Below, piece by piece: positions 40,195-52,643 of a stretch of 64,000 nt of DNA (positions within the stretch are counted from its first letter, which is position 1; the number at the start of each line of letters is the position of its first letter). Below the pieces are notes generated by a model. The model saw only the letters and a list, made by a program, of their open reading frames with translations, did not search any database and had not been told where the DNA came from. This stretch comes from Diphasiastrum complanatum (taxonomy: Eukaryota; Streptophyta; Lycopodiopsida; Lycopodiales; Lycopodiaceae). The DNA lies in contig MU832134.1 in assembly GCA_029204225.1 (NCBI GenBank), positions 1 to 64,000 of the forward strand, read 5' to 3'. The position numbers were made by a program, and so were the translations under genes.

Positions 40195-41168
40195 GTGTTA
40201 TTGTGTTCAACAACGTTTGCTCTGCTAATGTCATATCCTCCAATGGCCTCTACATTTCCGGAGGGGATATATCGAGTCCTTGGGGGATATTTTTTTTGGA
40301 ATTCCAAAAATTCCTCCTCTATAGGCAAAGTTTCTTCATAGGCTTTAGATTTTTCAATCATGGCCTCCAAGGCCTCATTGCCATATTTCCAATTGCCATC
40401 TTTATCATACTCTATCTCACTTTCAAAGTCATCATATGTGTAATCAACAATGTTAGAAAATTCTGATAAATTTTGTGCAAAACTTGAGAGAATTTCATCC
40501 TCTCTCAAATTCAAAACATCTTCTATATCATTAAATAAAATATAACTCTCATTATTTATAAAATATACGGAAATATCAAGTAGAGTTAATTGATTGACAA
40601 GAGATGTAGATGGATGAGAATCAGAGATTATAGAACGAGGGAGAGTTTTGTGATAATATGAAGCCATAGATGCTTCAACTTCAATCCCTATATCAATATC
40701 TACATCATCTACATCAATTGGAACAAATGCAGATGCTTCAATCATTGGAATAGTAGAAGATTCTACAGACTCATCATCTGAAAGTTTAGCAGATATGTAA
40801 AAGACAAAAGCCATTTGATTAGAAGGCGAGATATTCTCTTATGGATACCACAATATATATTTCTTTTGAAATGATCATGCAGGTTAGAGTACTTTCTATT
40901 GTGTTTATGCTTAAAGGAGGGTTGGGATGCACAAGGTCCTAAAAATGAACGAAACAAAAACTATCTATATCTTGAACAGGAGTACTAATAATCTGAGAAA
41001 AATTATCAAGAAGAGAAAGTAAATTATAACGATTCTCATAAACTAGCTTATCGATATCAAAGGGTGCAAAAAAAATACTGGAAAAATACTCTAATTATTT
41101 AGATGGAATGTCACTGGCATTAAAAAGTCTAGAAGTTTGTCATCTGAGGACATGGAGGAACTAGCCAT
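40188..41168 (-). pseudogene. Element copy B gene 2: acidic protein of unknown function, 3'-truncated
   Basis: The main open part is 40814-40188. The start MASSSMSSDDKLLDFL at 41168 is matched by copy A, but stops separate it from the main frame. Shared blocks with copy A are LLDISVYFINN, VLNLREDEIL, an Asp/Glu-rich stretch, NEALEAMIEKSKAYEETLP and EEFLEFQKKY. It lacks the second exon of copy A because of the deletion at 40195-40203. I recognise no family. The strong acidity and conserved core suggest a real element protein, possibly a chaperone or binding partner (inference). Confidence 0.6.
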
Positions 41169-41271
41169 ATTGAACCTGATATCAGTTCAACGCAACTGAA
41201 TGATTTTGGTCGAGGAATTCTGATCCTATGTTCTTCTTGTTCGCCCACTGATCCGTTGTTGGATAGTAATG

Positions 41272-42838
41272 ATGCGGACTAAGCAAACAGCACAAATCCA
41301 CCCTGGTGGAATCCCAATCACAGGAGGAGGTCAGGGAAATCCTCCACCACCGCCTCATCCACCACCACCTCCTCCTAGGCCAAAAGGCAGACGAACAGAC
41401 CCTCCCTGGCTGAAGGATATTTGGAAGCTACAGAAGACCAATAATCTTCTGAATCCGAAAGCTCACATACAGAGATCCATTAGATAGGTTACGAGAAGTC
41501 TATCTGCAGATGTGAGATGGACTATAACGGCAATTGAGACGTTGCACACTGCATATGAGGATTTCCAAGTGAAATTTTTTTTAGATAGTGTTGTTGCTGC
41601 TGTCCATGCCAAGAGGGTGACCATCATGCCCAAGGATTTCAACATTGTGTTCATGCTACATGACACATATGACAAATTTGCTGAGTACTTCAGACCGGCT
41701 CTCTCCTCTCCTCCAAAACAAAATGCAGAGAAAGAAAAAACGAAAGCAATCTCAACCATCCCGGTTTGTTTTTCGAGTACAGAGCGGGAGTGTTTCAAAG
41801 GAGAGGAAGTCTCATGAACCTCCTACTAAAGCGAGAGATTTTTCAAAGCCTTATCCTCTGCATGAGATTCTAATTGCTCGAGAATCTCCTCCTAAGTCTC
41901 CTTCTTCTCCTCCTAGATCTCAATCTCCATCTTCTCCTCCTAAATCTTTCTCTCCTAATAAATCTCCTCTTCCATCAAAATCTCAGTCTCCTCCCACCCT
42001 CACAGACATTAGTTTCCTCCCTCCAGTTTTAGAAAAAGATCTAGCTGATTTTGTAAATTTAAAGGTCGAATCCATTTTGAATGACAATTCTTTGAGTAGC
42101 TTGTCTGTATTACTTCCTTCACCCCCTACACTTGCTTTTGTAGATACTCCTAAATATGTACATTATGACCAATTGTTAAACACATATCTTAAAACTCTAG
42201 GTCCTCTATACAGTTTTAAGATGCCAAGGACCAATGCTGGTCTTCCCCTTTCTAGAATAGATACAGTTGAATCTGAAAATAGGGATAAAGCAGTAGGCGA
42301 CAATGTAGGAGAGGGGGCAATTGAGTACTGAATGGAGTTTTTCCAGAGCCCACTGTTTATAGATGTAGCATTGTTTCTGCTTCAATTCATGGAGGCTTTT
42401 GATTTCCCTGATTTCAAAAGTCTACACGATGATATGCTTCAATATGTGAGACTGGGGACTCCAATTCTCATGCTCCCATACATAACAAAGTAAGTGTATT
42501 TGTATCAGATTTTATTAAGTTAAATTTTTTATATGCATTTTGATTTCACATTTCATTCTCATAAATTTATTGTTTTGTTATTGTAGTGATCATTGGAGCT
42601 TATACGTGTTGTCCTTATATGTCAATGATGAGGGTGTGTGTAATCCAGTTTGTTTAAAGATAAACTCTATTACACACACACAAAATTGCCAGGAGCCATA
42701 TCTAGAAAATGTTGGAACTCTTTCTAATACCACATGAAATAGCATATATGAAGCTGAAAATGGTTGATGCAGAGATAAAAATTTATCAATATTGGTTCGA
42801 CGCGCTCTTGTATTTATTGCTTGGTTTCTTTTCACATC
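41272..42838 (+). pseudogene. Element copy B gene 3: histone H3 fused to a C48-like domain, truncated
   Basis: MRTKQTAQ starts at 41272 (H3 tail with Ala2 missing). A Pro/Gly-rich tail follows, then PWLKDIWKLQKTNNLLNPKA (alphaN), RSIR, a TAG stop, and VTRSLSADVRWTITAIETLH. FFLDSVVAAVHAKR then VTIMPKDFNIVF match the histone alpha2-alpha3 part. After a frameshift near 41715 come a basic linker (QRKKKRKQSQP) and a long Ser/Pro-rich region. An in-frame TGA lies at 42329. The exon ending at 42489 joins 42587 to give TNDHWSLYVLSLY, the protease His block, with the intron in the same place and phase as copy A. KINSITH again has Asn for Asp. The exon with Gln-Cys is missing. Confidence 0.8.
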
Positions 42839-42845
42839 GTGGGCA

Positions 42846-43434
42846 CTAATCTGAGACTAAACCATTTTTATCAGGACAATAGGTGTGATCATAATAGAAA
42901 ACTCCTGACTCTAAAAGTGATTTTGGAGAACGACCTTTATATTGTAAAATAACGATATCTGAATGTATGACATCGATTATTCCTGCAATCGATTGAACTG
43001 TTTGCCATTCAACGAAATTTGATGGATACAAATCCAACAAAAGTATCACAAGAAAAATTTAATTTAAAGAAAATGCTAACTCTAAAGAAATTAAATCTGA
43101 AAACTTACAATCGCATTTTCTTCTATGATTCGGATTCAAATCATGAATGTTGAGCTCATTGTGAAGATAAACATGCTGAACTAAAACTTCTGTGATAGAT
43201 TGACCAGCAGGTGATACTTTGAAATCCATTATCCTGCCTTTCCAAGAGCTTCTATATATGTTATCCGATCTTTTTCTTTTCCGAAACAAGTCTTTTGCAG
43301 AGGGATGCATCAAGATTCATTGATATTCTCAATATGTTCTTGGTATCCATTGATCTTCTGCATTTTTTTCATTCCAAATATTGATTGCATCAATGGTTCC
43401 TCTTGGTCTCTGATTATGTGTAGCCATTACTCGA
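42846..43434 (-). pseudogene. Element copy B gene 4: unknown protein, 5' part
   Basis: A first exon may start at 43434 (MATHNQRPRGTIDAINIW). It reads, after stops, MHPSAKDLFRKRKRSDNIYR and ends RRKCDC before a gtaagt donor near 43086. A second piece (43049-42846) has DLYPSNFVEWQTVQSIAGII and SPKSLLESGVFYYDH, matching copy A at 17609-17355. The later exons found in copy A are missing, since the sequence runs straight into gene 3. The protein family is unknown. Confidence 0.5.
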
Positions 43435-43765
43435 AAATACGTGTGCGCAAGCAAAGAACGGAGAGAATGAAGAAATTGAGAGGTAAATCTAAGAATGACA
43501 ATCCAAAATAAGAGATAGAATGAAGAGAATGGGAGGTATTCCTGTGAATGGCAAGAAGTTCCTAATCTACAAGGATTAGTTAGCTAGAGTTTACGACTAT
43601 TGACGTCAAATCAACCTCAGGTGTACAAAGACGGACAACATAAGAGTATTTGAGCAGTAACTGTGGTCCAATCACAATTGTTTGTTCTGTCGTACGAACA
43701 AAAATTTGACCGAGAAAGTTAAATACAATTTCCGTCCGTCAACCATTGTTACAGTTCGTCACAAA
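43435..43765. other. Right flank of element copy B, no gene seen
   Basis: The right edge of copy B is expected here, before the truncated LTR begins at about 43766. No terminal inverted repeat to the left flank could be recognised. Confidence 0.35.
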
Positions 43766-44092
43766 ATTAAGATCTGCTTCTTTGTGTTCTTGTTTGGAAA
43801 TGTAAATATTGTAGATAAGCTTTGATCTGCTTTGTTTTCTTTCCTTTCTTGGCATTTCTTTGCTGTAAATAGCTCTTGAGTTCTTGATTTATTGCATGTT
43901 TTTGGGTTCTTGTTTGGTTGGTTTCCTGCTGGATTCATGAAGAGTTGGTTTCTTGATTGGTTTCTGGGTTGAGGGTCTTTAATGCAAGATTGAGATTTGA
44001 GCTCGGTGGGAAGGGAACTCTATTACAACAAGATGAGATGAGTGGTTGAGGGAGAGAAACAGATTCTGGTATGTGCTAGAATTGGTAAACAT
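43766..44092 (+). mobile_element. 5' LTR (left-truncated) of the F-x-W-L repeat element
   Basis: About 325 bases match 48688-49026 closely (aagatctrcttctttgtgtt at the left, tggtatgtgctagaat at the right). The match begins at about 43766 while the 3' copy extends further left, so this LTR is truncated. Confidence 0.85.
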
Positions 44093-44113
44093 TGGCGCCA
44101 TTGCCGAGGATCG
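44093..44113 (+). other. Primer binding site
   Basis: TGGCGCCATTGCCGAGGATC directly follows the LTR and resembles the gypsy PBS at 4102. Confidence 0.75.
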
Positions 44114-44132
44114 ACGAACCTAGGTCGTTCGC

Positions 44133-47029
44133 GTGACAGGCGAAAATACTCACCACTATACTACAATGACATCTCAAAACAATAAAAAGACAGAGCCATG
44201 CAAATTGATGAAATGTGAAGATAGGCCTATCACTCATCACAATACTCCATCTCATAATCAAGCTATTGATCGATTTACAAAACAAGTGATCAATTCTCTA
44301 CGTAGATTTGGAATCTCTCCATATATGCAACAACAATACTTGCAATGGATAAAAGGAGCTGAAGCAGCACACGATGAAGAATTATTTAAAATATGGTATG
44401 ATGTCATTGGAAATCAATCCACAATGGATCAGCAAGCAACGACCACGATACAAACAAAAGAATCTACTGAAGTTCTTGATCCAAGAGATCAAGGTCAAGA
44501 TCAAGAAGAAGTAAGGAATGAAGATCATCGTGGTGAAGGGCTGGCTAGTCAACGCAAAGATGATAATTCCACATCAGATTGGAAGTTTAACATATGTTGG
44601 CCATACTATTTATCACGTTTCAACTTGCAACCATCAGATTCGATGAAGGGGCACTACTTCAAATGGCTCAATGAGATGGACTATAAAGATTCAAAATGTT
44701 GGAAATTAAGCCCACAATTGTCTCCTTGGTGAATGACTATTTTCTATTTCATGATTCTTCTTGCACGTTTATTGATCATTGATATAGGGTCAGGTGAAAC
44801 CAACTTTGGTTCTAGGTCTTCTCATCTAATACCTGCAGGAATAACAAACTTAGACAACCAATTATTTTAAGAACGTCTACAACGGGCTTCCGGCTGATCT
44901 CCAGCAAAGGGTAACCAATCCTATCATAAATTCAAGTTCAAATGTTAAGTTTAATAACTTGAAGTCATTGAAGACTTGGCCATCTTCAAGGACTTCCACA
45001 AACTTGCATTTAGAACAAGTCTGCAAATTTACATTACTTTTTCAACAGTCTGTAGAAATACACTTTCTTTTTTGCTGTAATTGCTATTTGATTGTGCTTC
45101 AGTGTAATATAGCAGCAACACGCTTTTCTATCTGTGTATAACGTAGATGAATGCTTGTTGTGATTGAATGCACTCTATCAGTATTTGATCACACTTGTTT
45201 ACTCACTCTAATCATAACTTGGACGTCTACGACTCCTCAATTTCTGATCAGACGATGGCTATCTTTGATGCCTGAGGAATTCGCGATATCATACTGCTCT
45301 TCCATCTATTTCAGAACTAAACTTCACATTGAATCCATTTTTCAGTAATACCACACACAAACCATTTCTAATCTCTTCGGTGGACTATACTCTCATTTTT
45401 CATGAGTATGAATTGATTTTTAAGATCTTGTTGGGCAATTAGGACACTTAAAGCTATGATTATATTCATCATAAGCTTTCTATTAGATTCTTTTTGCATC
45501 TAATAGTTGATTGTAATGGGAGAGATGTTCCGCAATATTCTTGCTCTCTTCTCCGTTCGTGTTCTTCTATCTCCCGTAACCCATCACAAAGAAGATGTTT
45601 GGAACAAGAAAAGATGAGGAGTCAAGGGCAAGAGGCAAATCAGATGTTGTTAGATCCTAAGAAGGATGAATTACTGGAAAACCAGCAGCAAGATGATTTC
45701 TATGAAGATTCTAAATCAAGTCATAATGTCGCAATCTATTGGCCAGCATATTTGTCAACGTTCACACAATGCTCACCTGATGATTTTATAGAGCCATATT
45801 TTTCATGGTTGGAAGACACAGGCTACGCGGATTCAAAGAAAATCTTTAGAAGATGGCAGGGCAGAAAAGAAAAAGATATTGAGGAGTGGAAGGAAAAGCA
45901 AAAACTTGATGAATCTGAATGAAAAGAAAAACAAAGGGTAAGAGTGAAGGAGAAAGTACAACAATCTAGAAGTAATGATCGAGATGACAATCTGACTGAA
46001 GTTTCATGTTCGAGCATAATGACAAGAACATTCCAGCTAGTGCACAGTGTACCGCAAGAATGCATGACTGAAACTTCACCTCAAGATCTAATCACACGAG
46101 CTTCTAACGAAGTTCTAGATTGTTGGCCACTAGATCAATTCAGGAATTCCTACTTTAATTGGTTAAAGCTAACAAAACACGAGTATTCAAAAGCAACTTT
46201 TAACCATTGGTGGAGAACAAGAAGGAAAGTCAATGAAAAAAATGACGATGTGGTAAATAGATTGGCAAGACATCAGGGATTTCCACCGAGAACTCTTCAT
46301 GCCTCCAATGGAACATCTATAAGAGTTTTTCAATTTCATGTCTATAAACAACCACATTGAGCTATCAAAGCAAAATGTTCTCCACTAAATGATGCAAAAG
46401 GGGTACACAAGGAAGGATGAGCACTCAACGGCTAAGGAGGACAAAGCCAACAAATCTATATCTCCCAATAAACAAAGTGTAGAGGAACAAGTGTCAAAAA
46501 GGCCAGATCAGAATGAAGCTGAATCAAACGTGAATGGCTTTGGGGGTTGTTTCCAACAAATGTAACTTGTTTAAGAGAATATGAGCTTCAAATACAAATT
46601 CCACCAAGCAGTGTATATCTAAACCAAACTACTCCTGCTCTTCAAAATTGAACTACCATGTCCAATGGAGCAGTTGCTACTCAAGCACACCAACCTATGC
46701 ATCAACATCCAGAGGCACATGCACCTACAATGCAAGAAATGTACTTGAACGCTGCTTCTCAAACAACAAGACCTCTTTATCCTGCAGAAACAAATGAATA
46801 TTTCCTTCATTCGACACTTCATGATGAATATCAATACCAAGATCACAACGATTCATCAATATCTCCAATCTATCTCGACTACATTTATGCATACAACTCT
46901 TATGATGGATATGCAGAGAGTAACCATTCTATACCAAGGGGTCAAGCGCCACCTACATATTTCAAGTGGTTGTCTCGAATACACAATCAAGACACGCCAT
47001 ACAATTACGATTGGTGGTATACAACATGA
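44133..47029 (+). pseudogene. Internal coding region of an LTR element: repeated F-x-W-L module protein, unknown
   Basis: Open pieces at 44133-44732, 45494-45922, 45944-46360 and 46658-47029 carry five versions of a module of about 35 residues. They are ISPYMQQQYLQWIKGAEAAH, then SDSMKGHYFKWLNEMDYKDS, then PDDFIEPYFSWLEDTGYADS, then LDQFRNSYFNWLKLTKHEYS, then QAPPTYFKWLSRIHNQDTP. Most are preceded by an aromatic W-P and followed by a second Trp (F-x-x-W-x-x). Between modules the protein is Gln/Asp/Glu-rich. There is no zinc knuckle, protease, integrase or RT, so the element is non-autonomous or carries an unrecognised structural protein. The stretch 44740-45490 between pieces has no clear coding sequence. 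Confidence 0.55.
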
Positions 47030-48197
47030 CTTCAACCGAACTGCCATGTTTAACAGCTATTCATATGAAACACCCTCTTATAGACCTGCAATACTTCCAA
47101 TCAGAAGCGGACAACCATTCCAGCAAGGACTTTTTTCACTTTTTATATCTTTTTTCAGAAAAAAAAAAACCCTGCAAATTATTATCTCGCAGATTTTACG
47201 TATTCTTTAAAATATTCTTTTATGGGCCTCACCACTACATTATTTATTTCAATTTATTCTACCTTACATTTCTCATTGAAGCTTTCTTGAGTGGCCTTTT
47301 AAAAAAATGAGTGGAAAAATAAAGATGAGAAATATAGAGTGACATTTCTATTCCTTACTCTATTTTATTACTTTTACTTCTTCTTTAGTTTCTAGTGTTT
47401 TCTGGAATACAAGCCATTTAGGCCAGGTACATTCAAGAATTCTCTATGGATCAATGATCTTGTAAAGCTCATGAAGCATGGTAACGCATCCTTATCCGTG
47501 ACTTTGTGTATGTTCTACAACGAAGTGGCTATTGGCCTAATCAACCTCAAGCTGCTAATTTTCCAACTGCAACACAACTTTCAAGCAGATGACAAAGATG
47601 CTTCTATTTTCAATTAATAAGATTCAAATGGAAATGTGCAATTAAGTCAAAGATTTGAGGCCAAAAGAAAGTTGTTGCTCCTCAACAACATATTCAATTG
47701 AATCCAAGGTTTTAGATTCAAATGGAAATGTGCAATTAAGTCAAAGATTTGAGGCCAAAAGAAAGTTGTTGCTCCTCAACAACATATTCAATTGAATCCA
47801 AGGTTTTTTGAAACCCTTTCGTCACAACAAGAAAGAAAGACAATTTTCTAATAAGCTATTGGTTTTACGCAAGCGATAAAATATATATGCTTTTCCAACT
47901 GCAAAGTCTTCAAAAGTCACCAATAAAGTCATCTTCAATAAATCTCCTCATCCAATACTGCAGGGGGACCTGCAGTTGTTTGAGAAGGGGCAACGTTGGC
48001 AGATTCCTTTAGGCCAACATTAACAATAAGTTGCAAGAGTCGTGGCATCCTGCGTGCGCAAGACCATAGCCCAATGAGCACTTGTTAATTATCTATTTTG
48101 AAATAAACTAGACTTTGGGCCATGTGATTAAAATAATACTAAAAGGCCAAAGTGGAAGTTAAACTTAGTAAGTTCCTAAGTTTTTGTAGTTAGGTGG
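47030..48197. other. 3' internal non-coding part of the element
   Basis: No gene is seen. It includes a recent 94-bp tandem duplication at 47621-47808 and ends in a purine-rich aggtgggg that may be the polypurine tract. Confidence 0.45.
47621..47808 (+). repeat. 94-bp tandem duplication
   Basis: Two essentially identical units start at 47621 and 47715 (gattcaaatggaaatgtgca). The near-perfect identity suggests a recent event. Confidence 0.92.
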
Positions 48198-49026
<829 letters not shown>

Positions 49027-49077
49027 TGGAGAAACCTGAAAAACGCGAAGGTGCCTTTGAAAAGCAAAGGCAAAGAA

Positions 49078-49220
49078 AATGCGAAAAATCTGACAGTGCC
49101 CTTAAAATGAAGTTTGGTCACAGTGTCGCATTTTTTCCGAAGGTAGAGAAATGCGAAAAACCCGACAGTGCTCTTAAAATGAAGTTTGGTCACACTGTCG
49201 CATTTTTTCTGAAGGTGTCA
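49078..49220 (+). repeat. 71-bp tandem repeat with inverted ends
   Basis: Two units start at 49078 and 49149 (aaatgcgaaaaa). Each ends with gtcgcattttttc, so each unit carries an inverted pair of about 11 bases at its ends. Each could fold into a hairpin. Confidence 0.75.
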
Positions 49221-50400
49221 CTTTTTCCTGATAGAGTTATATTTTTTACAATAGTTCGAAAAAAGGCAAAGGTGTCTGAAAAAAAATTAAGGCACAAAAA
49301 ATCCCTAAGGTGCAAAACAGCAAAAAAGACGACAGTGCCCTTAAAAAATGCTTTAGGGAAAAACTAAGTTTTGGAAAGATGCGAAGGTCCGTAATATGTT
49401 GTCAGCCTTCGGCTGTTTTTTTTTTTTTCAAGATGCTCCTTACTTGAATGATTTGTTAAGGTTGAGCATAAGAAATCTAACAGGATCCCCCAAGACCATC
49501 CAAAAACATTTGACCTCCTATTCTTGCACCAAAAGCTGCCAATCACCATGCACTAGCTCCATAGGTCCAATTACATCATTTGGGCCCTCACAAGGTTATT
49601 AATTACATTTCTGACTTAGTTCATAATGAAGTGGTGTAACTAATAATCTTGTACACTAGAGTACCAGATACCCATGTTAGGGACTATTACAAATCCTTCA
49701 TGCAGGACATGGACATAACACCACCAGTTGTCATATTATGTCAAATTGGATACTTTGTCCTTGCATGACTAGGAGCTCCAAAATTGCTCCCTAGAGATCC
49801 AAAAAGCATTCGTTTAATGCCCATGTGAGCTCCATACTTATCTGCTTCAATTACACTTGTTGCATCCTCTTTGTATGTCACAAGTTGTCAAGTCATCCAT
49901 CTTTAAATTGTCTTTTGTTTTGTTTGTCTACATTCCAATGATCTAGTTCTCTTACTAACCATTCCAACAACAACACCACCAAATCCAGCTCCCTATTCTT
50001 AAAAAAAGTGTGTTTTACCACTCAGGCATGGTCTTAGTGTGAGAACAAGGTAGTAGACCTATAGAGAGAGCAGCTCATGATATAGCCAAGACACCATGTC
50101 ATGATTTAACGTTTATGACTCACCTCCCTAGAGTAGGGCATTCTTAGCTCTATCGGTAGAAGTTATCTAGTGGCTGCTAAGTCACATCGATTAAATGTTG
50201 TTCAACTCCAAAATTGGCCCACAATTATGTTATTGGTGTGGCACCAATCATGCTAATCTTTTCTATTGTAGTTACAAGTATTTAACTACGTCTAGTGAAT
50301 TATTACTTTGGAATGTATATGCTTAATGAATGCAATTTAAATATTGAAGACTAAAATTATATCTTACATAAATGTGGATGCTATTGAAATTTCACAATTC
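49221..50400. other. No gene seen
   Basis: AT-rich intergenic sequence without a convincing frame. Confidence 0.35.
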
Positions 50401-51060
50401 TAGCTTGTCTAGTTTGATGTAATTCTACTTGTAAGTGGTGATGTGGCACATGGCACATGTATAGATGCTTAGCCCTATGCCTAATCATGTTAATTCCTCA
50501 CACAAGGTCAAGTGGCATCTTTACTAATGATGTACAAAATCTACATTAGCATTTTAGAGAGAATGTAGGACTATTTTCAGCAATTTTTGCCTTGTTGGTG
50601 GATCTCAAGATCATGTGGTCAACTCTAGGGTTGATGACTTATTTTAGGTTATTGACTTTAGGTTTAGGTCACATATGGATGAAGGGTAAACCTAAACCCT
50701 AGATGTGAGAAGGATATCTATATATAGCAATGTAAATCTTGTTGATTAATATTGAAAAAATTGACATTTCCAACTTTCCTTCACATTATCTTTGTGTGGA
50801 GAGTTAGAACTATCATATGTCAGTGACCTTATGCCTTTATTGCATTGATTGGAAGGAAGGTACTCAAGTTGATTACAGATCTAGGAATCTTGTTGCACCT
50901 CTATTTGGAATGTTTGATTGTGGAGTTAAATGCCAAGATAAGCTAGTTTTGATAACTAATCTTGATTCTACCCCAGAGTTTGGATCTAGATCAATCAAAT
51001 GTGCATACTCCATCACTTTTATCTTTTATTGGGATTCATTTTGCTGCAAATTTTATGATG
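50400..51060 (+). mobile_element. Copia LTR relic with decayed primer binding site
   Basis: A TATA-like ctatatatagc stands near 50717. Further on, tgatgtatcagagcc at about 51056-51070 resembles the copia PBS TGGTATCAGAGCC. The open frame at 50817-51083 overlaps this and is probably chance. Confidence 0.4.
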
Positions 51061-51783
51061 TATCAGAGCCTAATCAAAAGTGAGCTTTAGGTTTGCATTA
51101 CAAGCTTTAATCCTACATTTTGAGGAGTATTGGTTTTGCCTTTGCTACTAATTGATAATCTAGAGATAGTAACTCCAAATTTGGTTCCATTTGGATGAAA
51201 ATAAATTAAAGGGGATCTTATTTTCTAAGTTATAGCTTAAGTTCATCATGAAAATATCTCCACAAGAAACAATTCAATGCTCATCAAACATATTATGTCG
51301 TGTATTCCATGCTTGTGGGGTGCAAGTTATACACACCATTCTGTTTGATGAACGGTAGTATTTTGCCAACTGTCAGGCCTAGGTATTTCACTAGACATTT
51401 CCAACGGCAAGTGTGTGAGACTTGACCAAGGTGGCATATTTCGGCCACTTTTGGTGGACTACATGCTCTTGTATTTCAAAGAGATCGGGCCGAATCAATA
51501 CATGCTCATACAATAGTCACAAGATGATATCAACTTTTAAACTTCAAATAACGAAGGAATGGCATACTAGCTCAGTTATGCTTCCCATCATAATGGCTAC
51601 CCATAATTGAATGGGAATTGAGTAGCACCGAATACTTGCTTTTCTATCGATTTCATGATGCAAGTTATAGCACATACAACGGCATGAGTGAGATAGCATT
51701 CATCATTTTGATAAGTACATATCTGGAAACCAAAAGAATACACCTTTTTTAAATATTCTAACAACCCTTGTGTTTGTTAGTTC

Positions 51784-52630
51784 TGTTAAAATTGGCAAAA
51801 GCTAACTTGATCATATCTTGTGAATACCATTATGAGTAGTACATATCATCATAAGACATGTGTGGAGCCTGTTCCCACGTGTGAAATAAATGCATTTCTC
51901 ATTTAGATGAGTCATATAGGTTGTACATACCATTTCATTTGAGATCTAGTGGCTAAAATGGCCAAAATCTAGTTTTCTAGCTATATGCCACTTGGCATCA
52001 TTTTATTGGTAGGAAAAGCTATTTCACATGGATAGGAGTGATCTCACACGTGCTAAGGACTGATCACATGTGTGAAAACATCAGTAGTAGGTGAGATCCA
52101 ACTTGTAGTAGATATTTGTGCAAGTCCCTATAATTAGGAAAATTGACTAAAATCAAGGGAGGTGGCTATAATTAGGAAACTTGGTCCTTGTGCCATATTG
52201 ATGATTATTGGTGGATCCTTTGATGAGTAGGCACTCCCACACCTGCCAAATCAGCTGAGTAAGCATCACCTCTTGTGTATATATGGTGGCTCATTTGGCC
52301 ATAATTGATAAGAAAGCTAAATCTTGGTTTTGGTGCATTTCTTGAGTAATCTCTCCATTTGTCTTGTGATTTTATGCTTCTAATGGTTTCTAAGCTTAGT
52401 GTACTTCATTATTTGCTGGTAGTCCGTACTCTGACAGGTATTCACACGTGTGAAACCAGCAAGTACAAGTTTTGATCATATTTGATTGTTCTTGTTAGAT
52501 TTGTTGATGTAGATTTTATCTAGTGCTATATAATCTTGTGTAGATTGGTAGATCAATCTAATCTAACACCCAAACACACTTGTGGATCTGATTTGGATCC
52601 ATTCTTGGTCCTTTTTGCTGTACTTTGACA
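51784..52630 (+). repeat. 5' LTR
   Basis: 847 bases, TG...CA ends, paired with 56220-57068. Confidence 0.95.
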
Positions 52631-52643
52631 TGGTATCAGAGCC
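52631..52643 (+). other. Copia primer binding site
   Basis: TGGTATCAGAGCC follows the LTR with no gap and is complementary to initiator methionine tRNA. Confidence 0.92.

Noticed and set aside
50817-51083. Open frame of 88 residues
   Set aside because: It overlaps a likely LTR and decayed PBS and shows no family resemblance.
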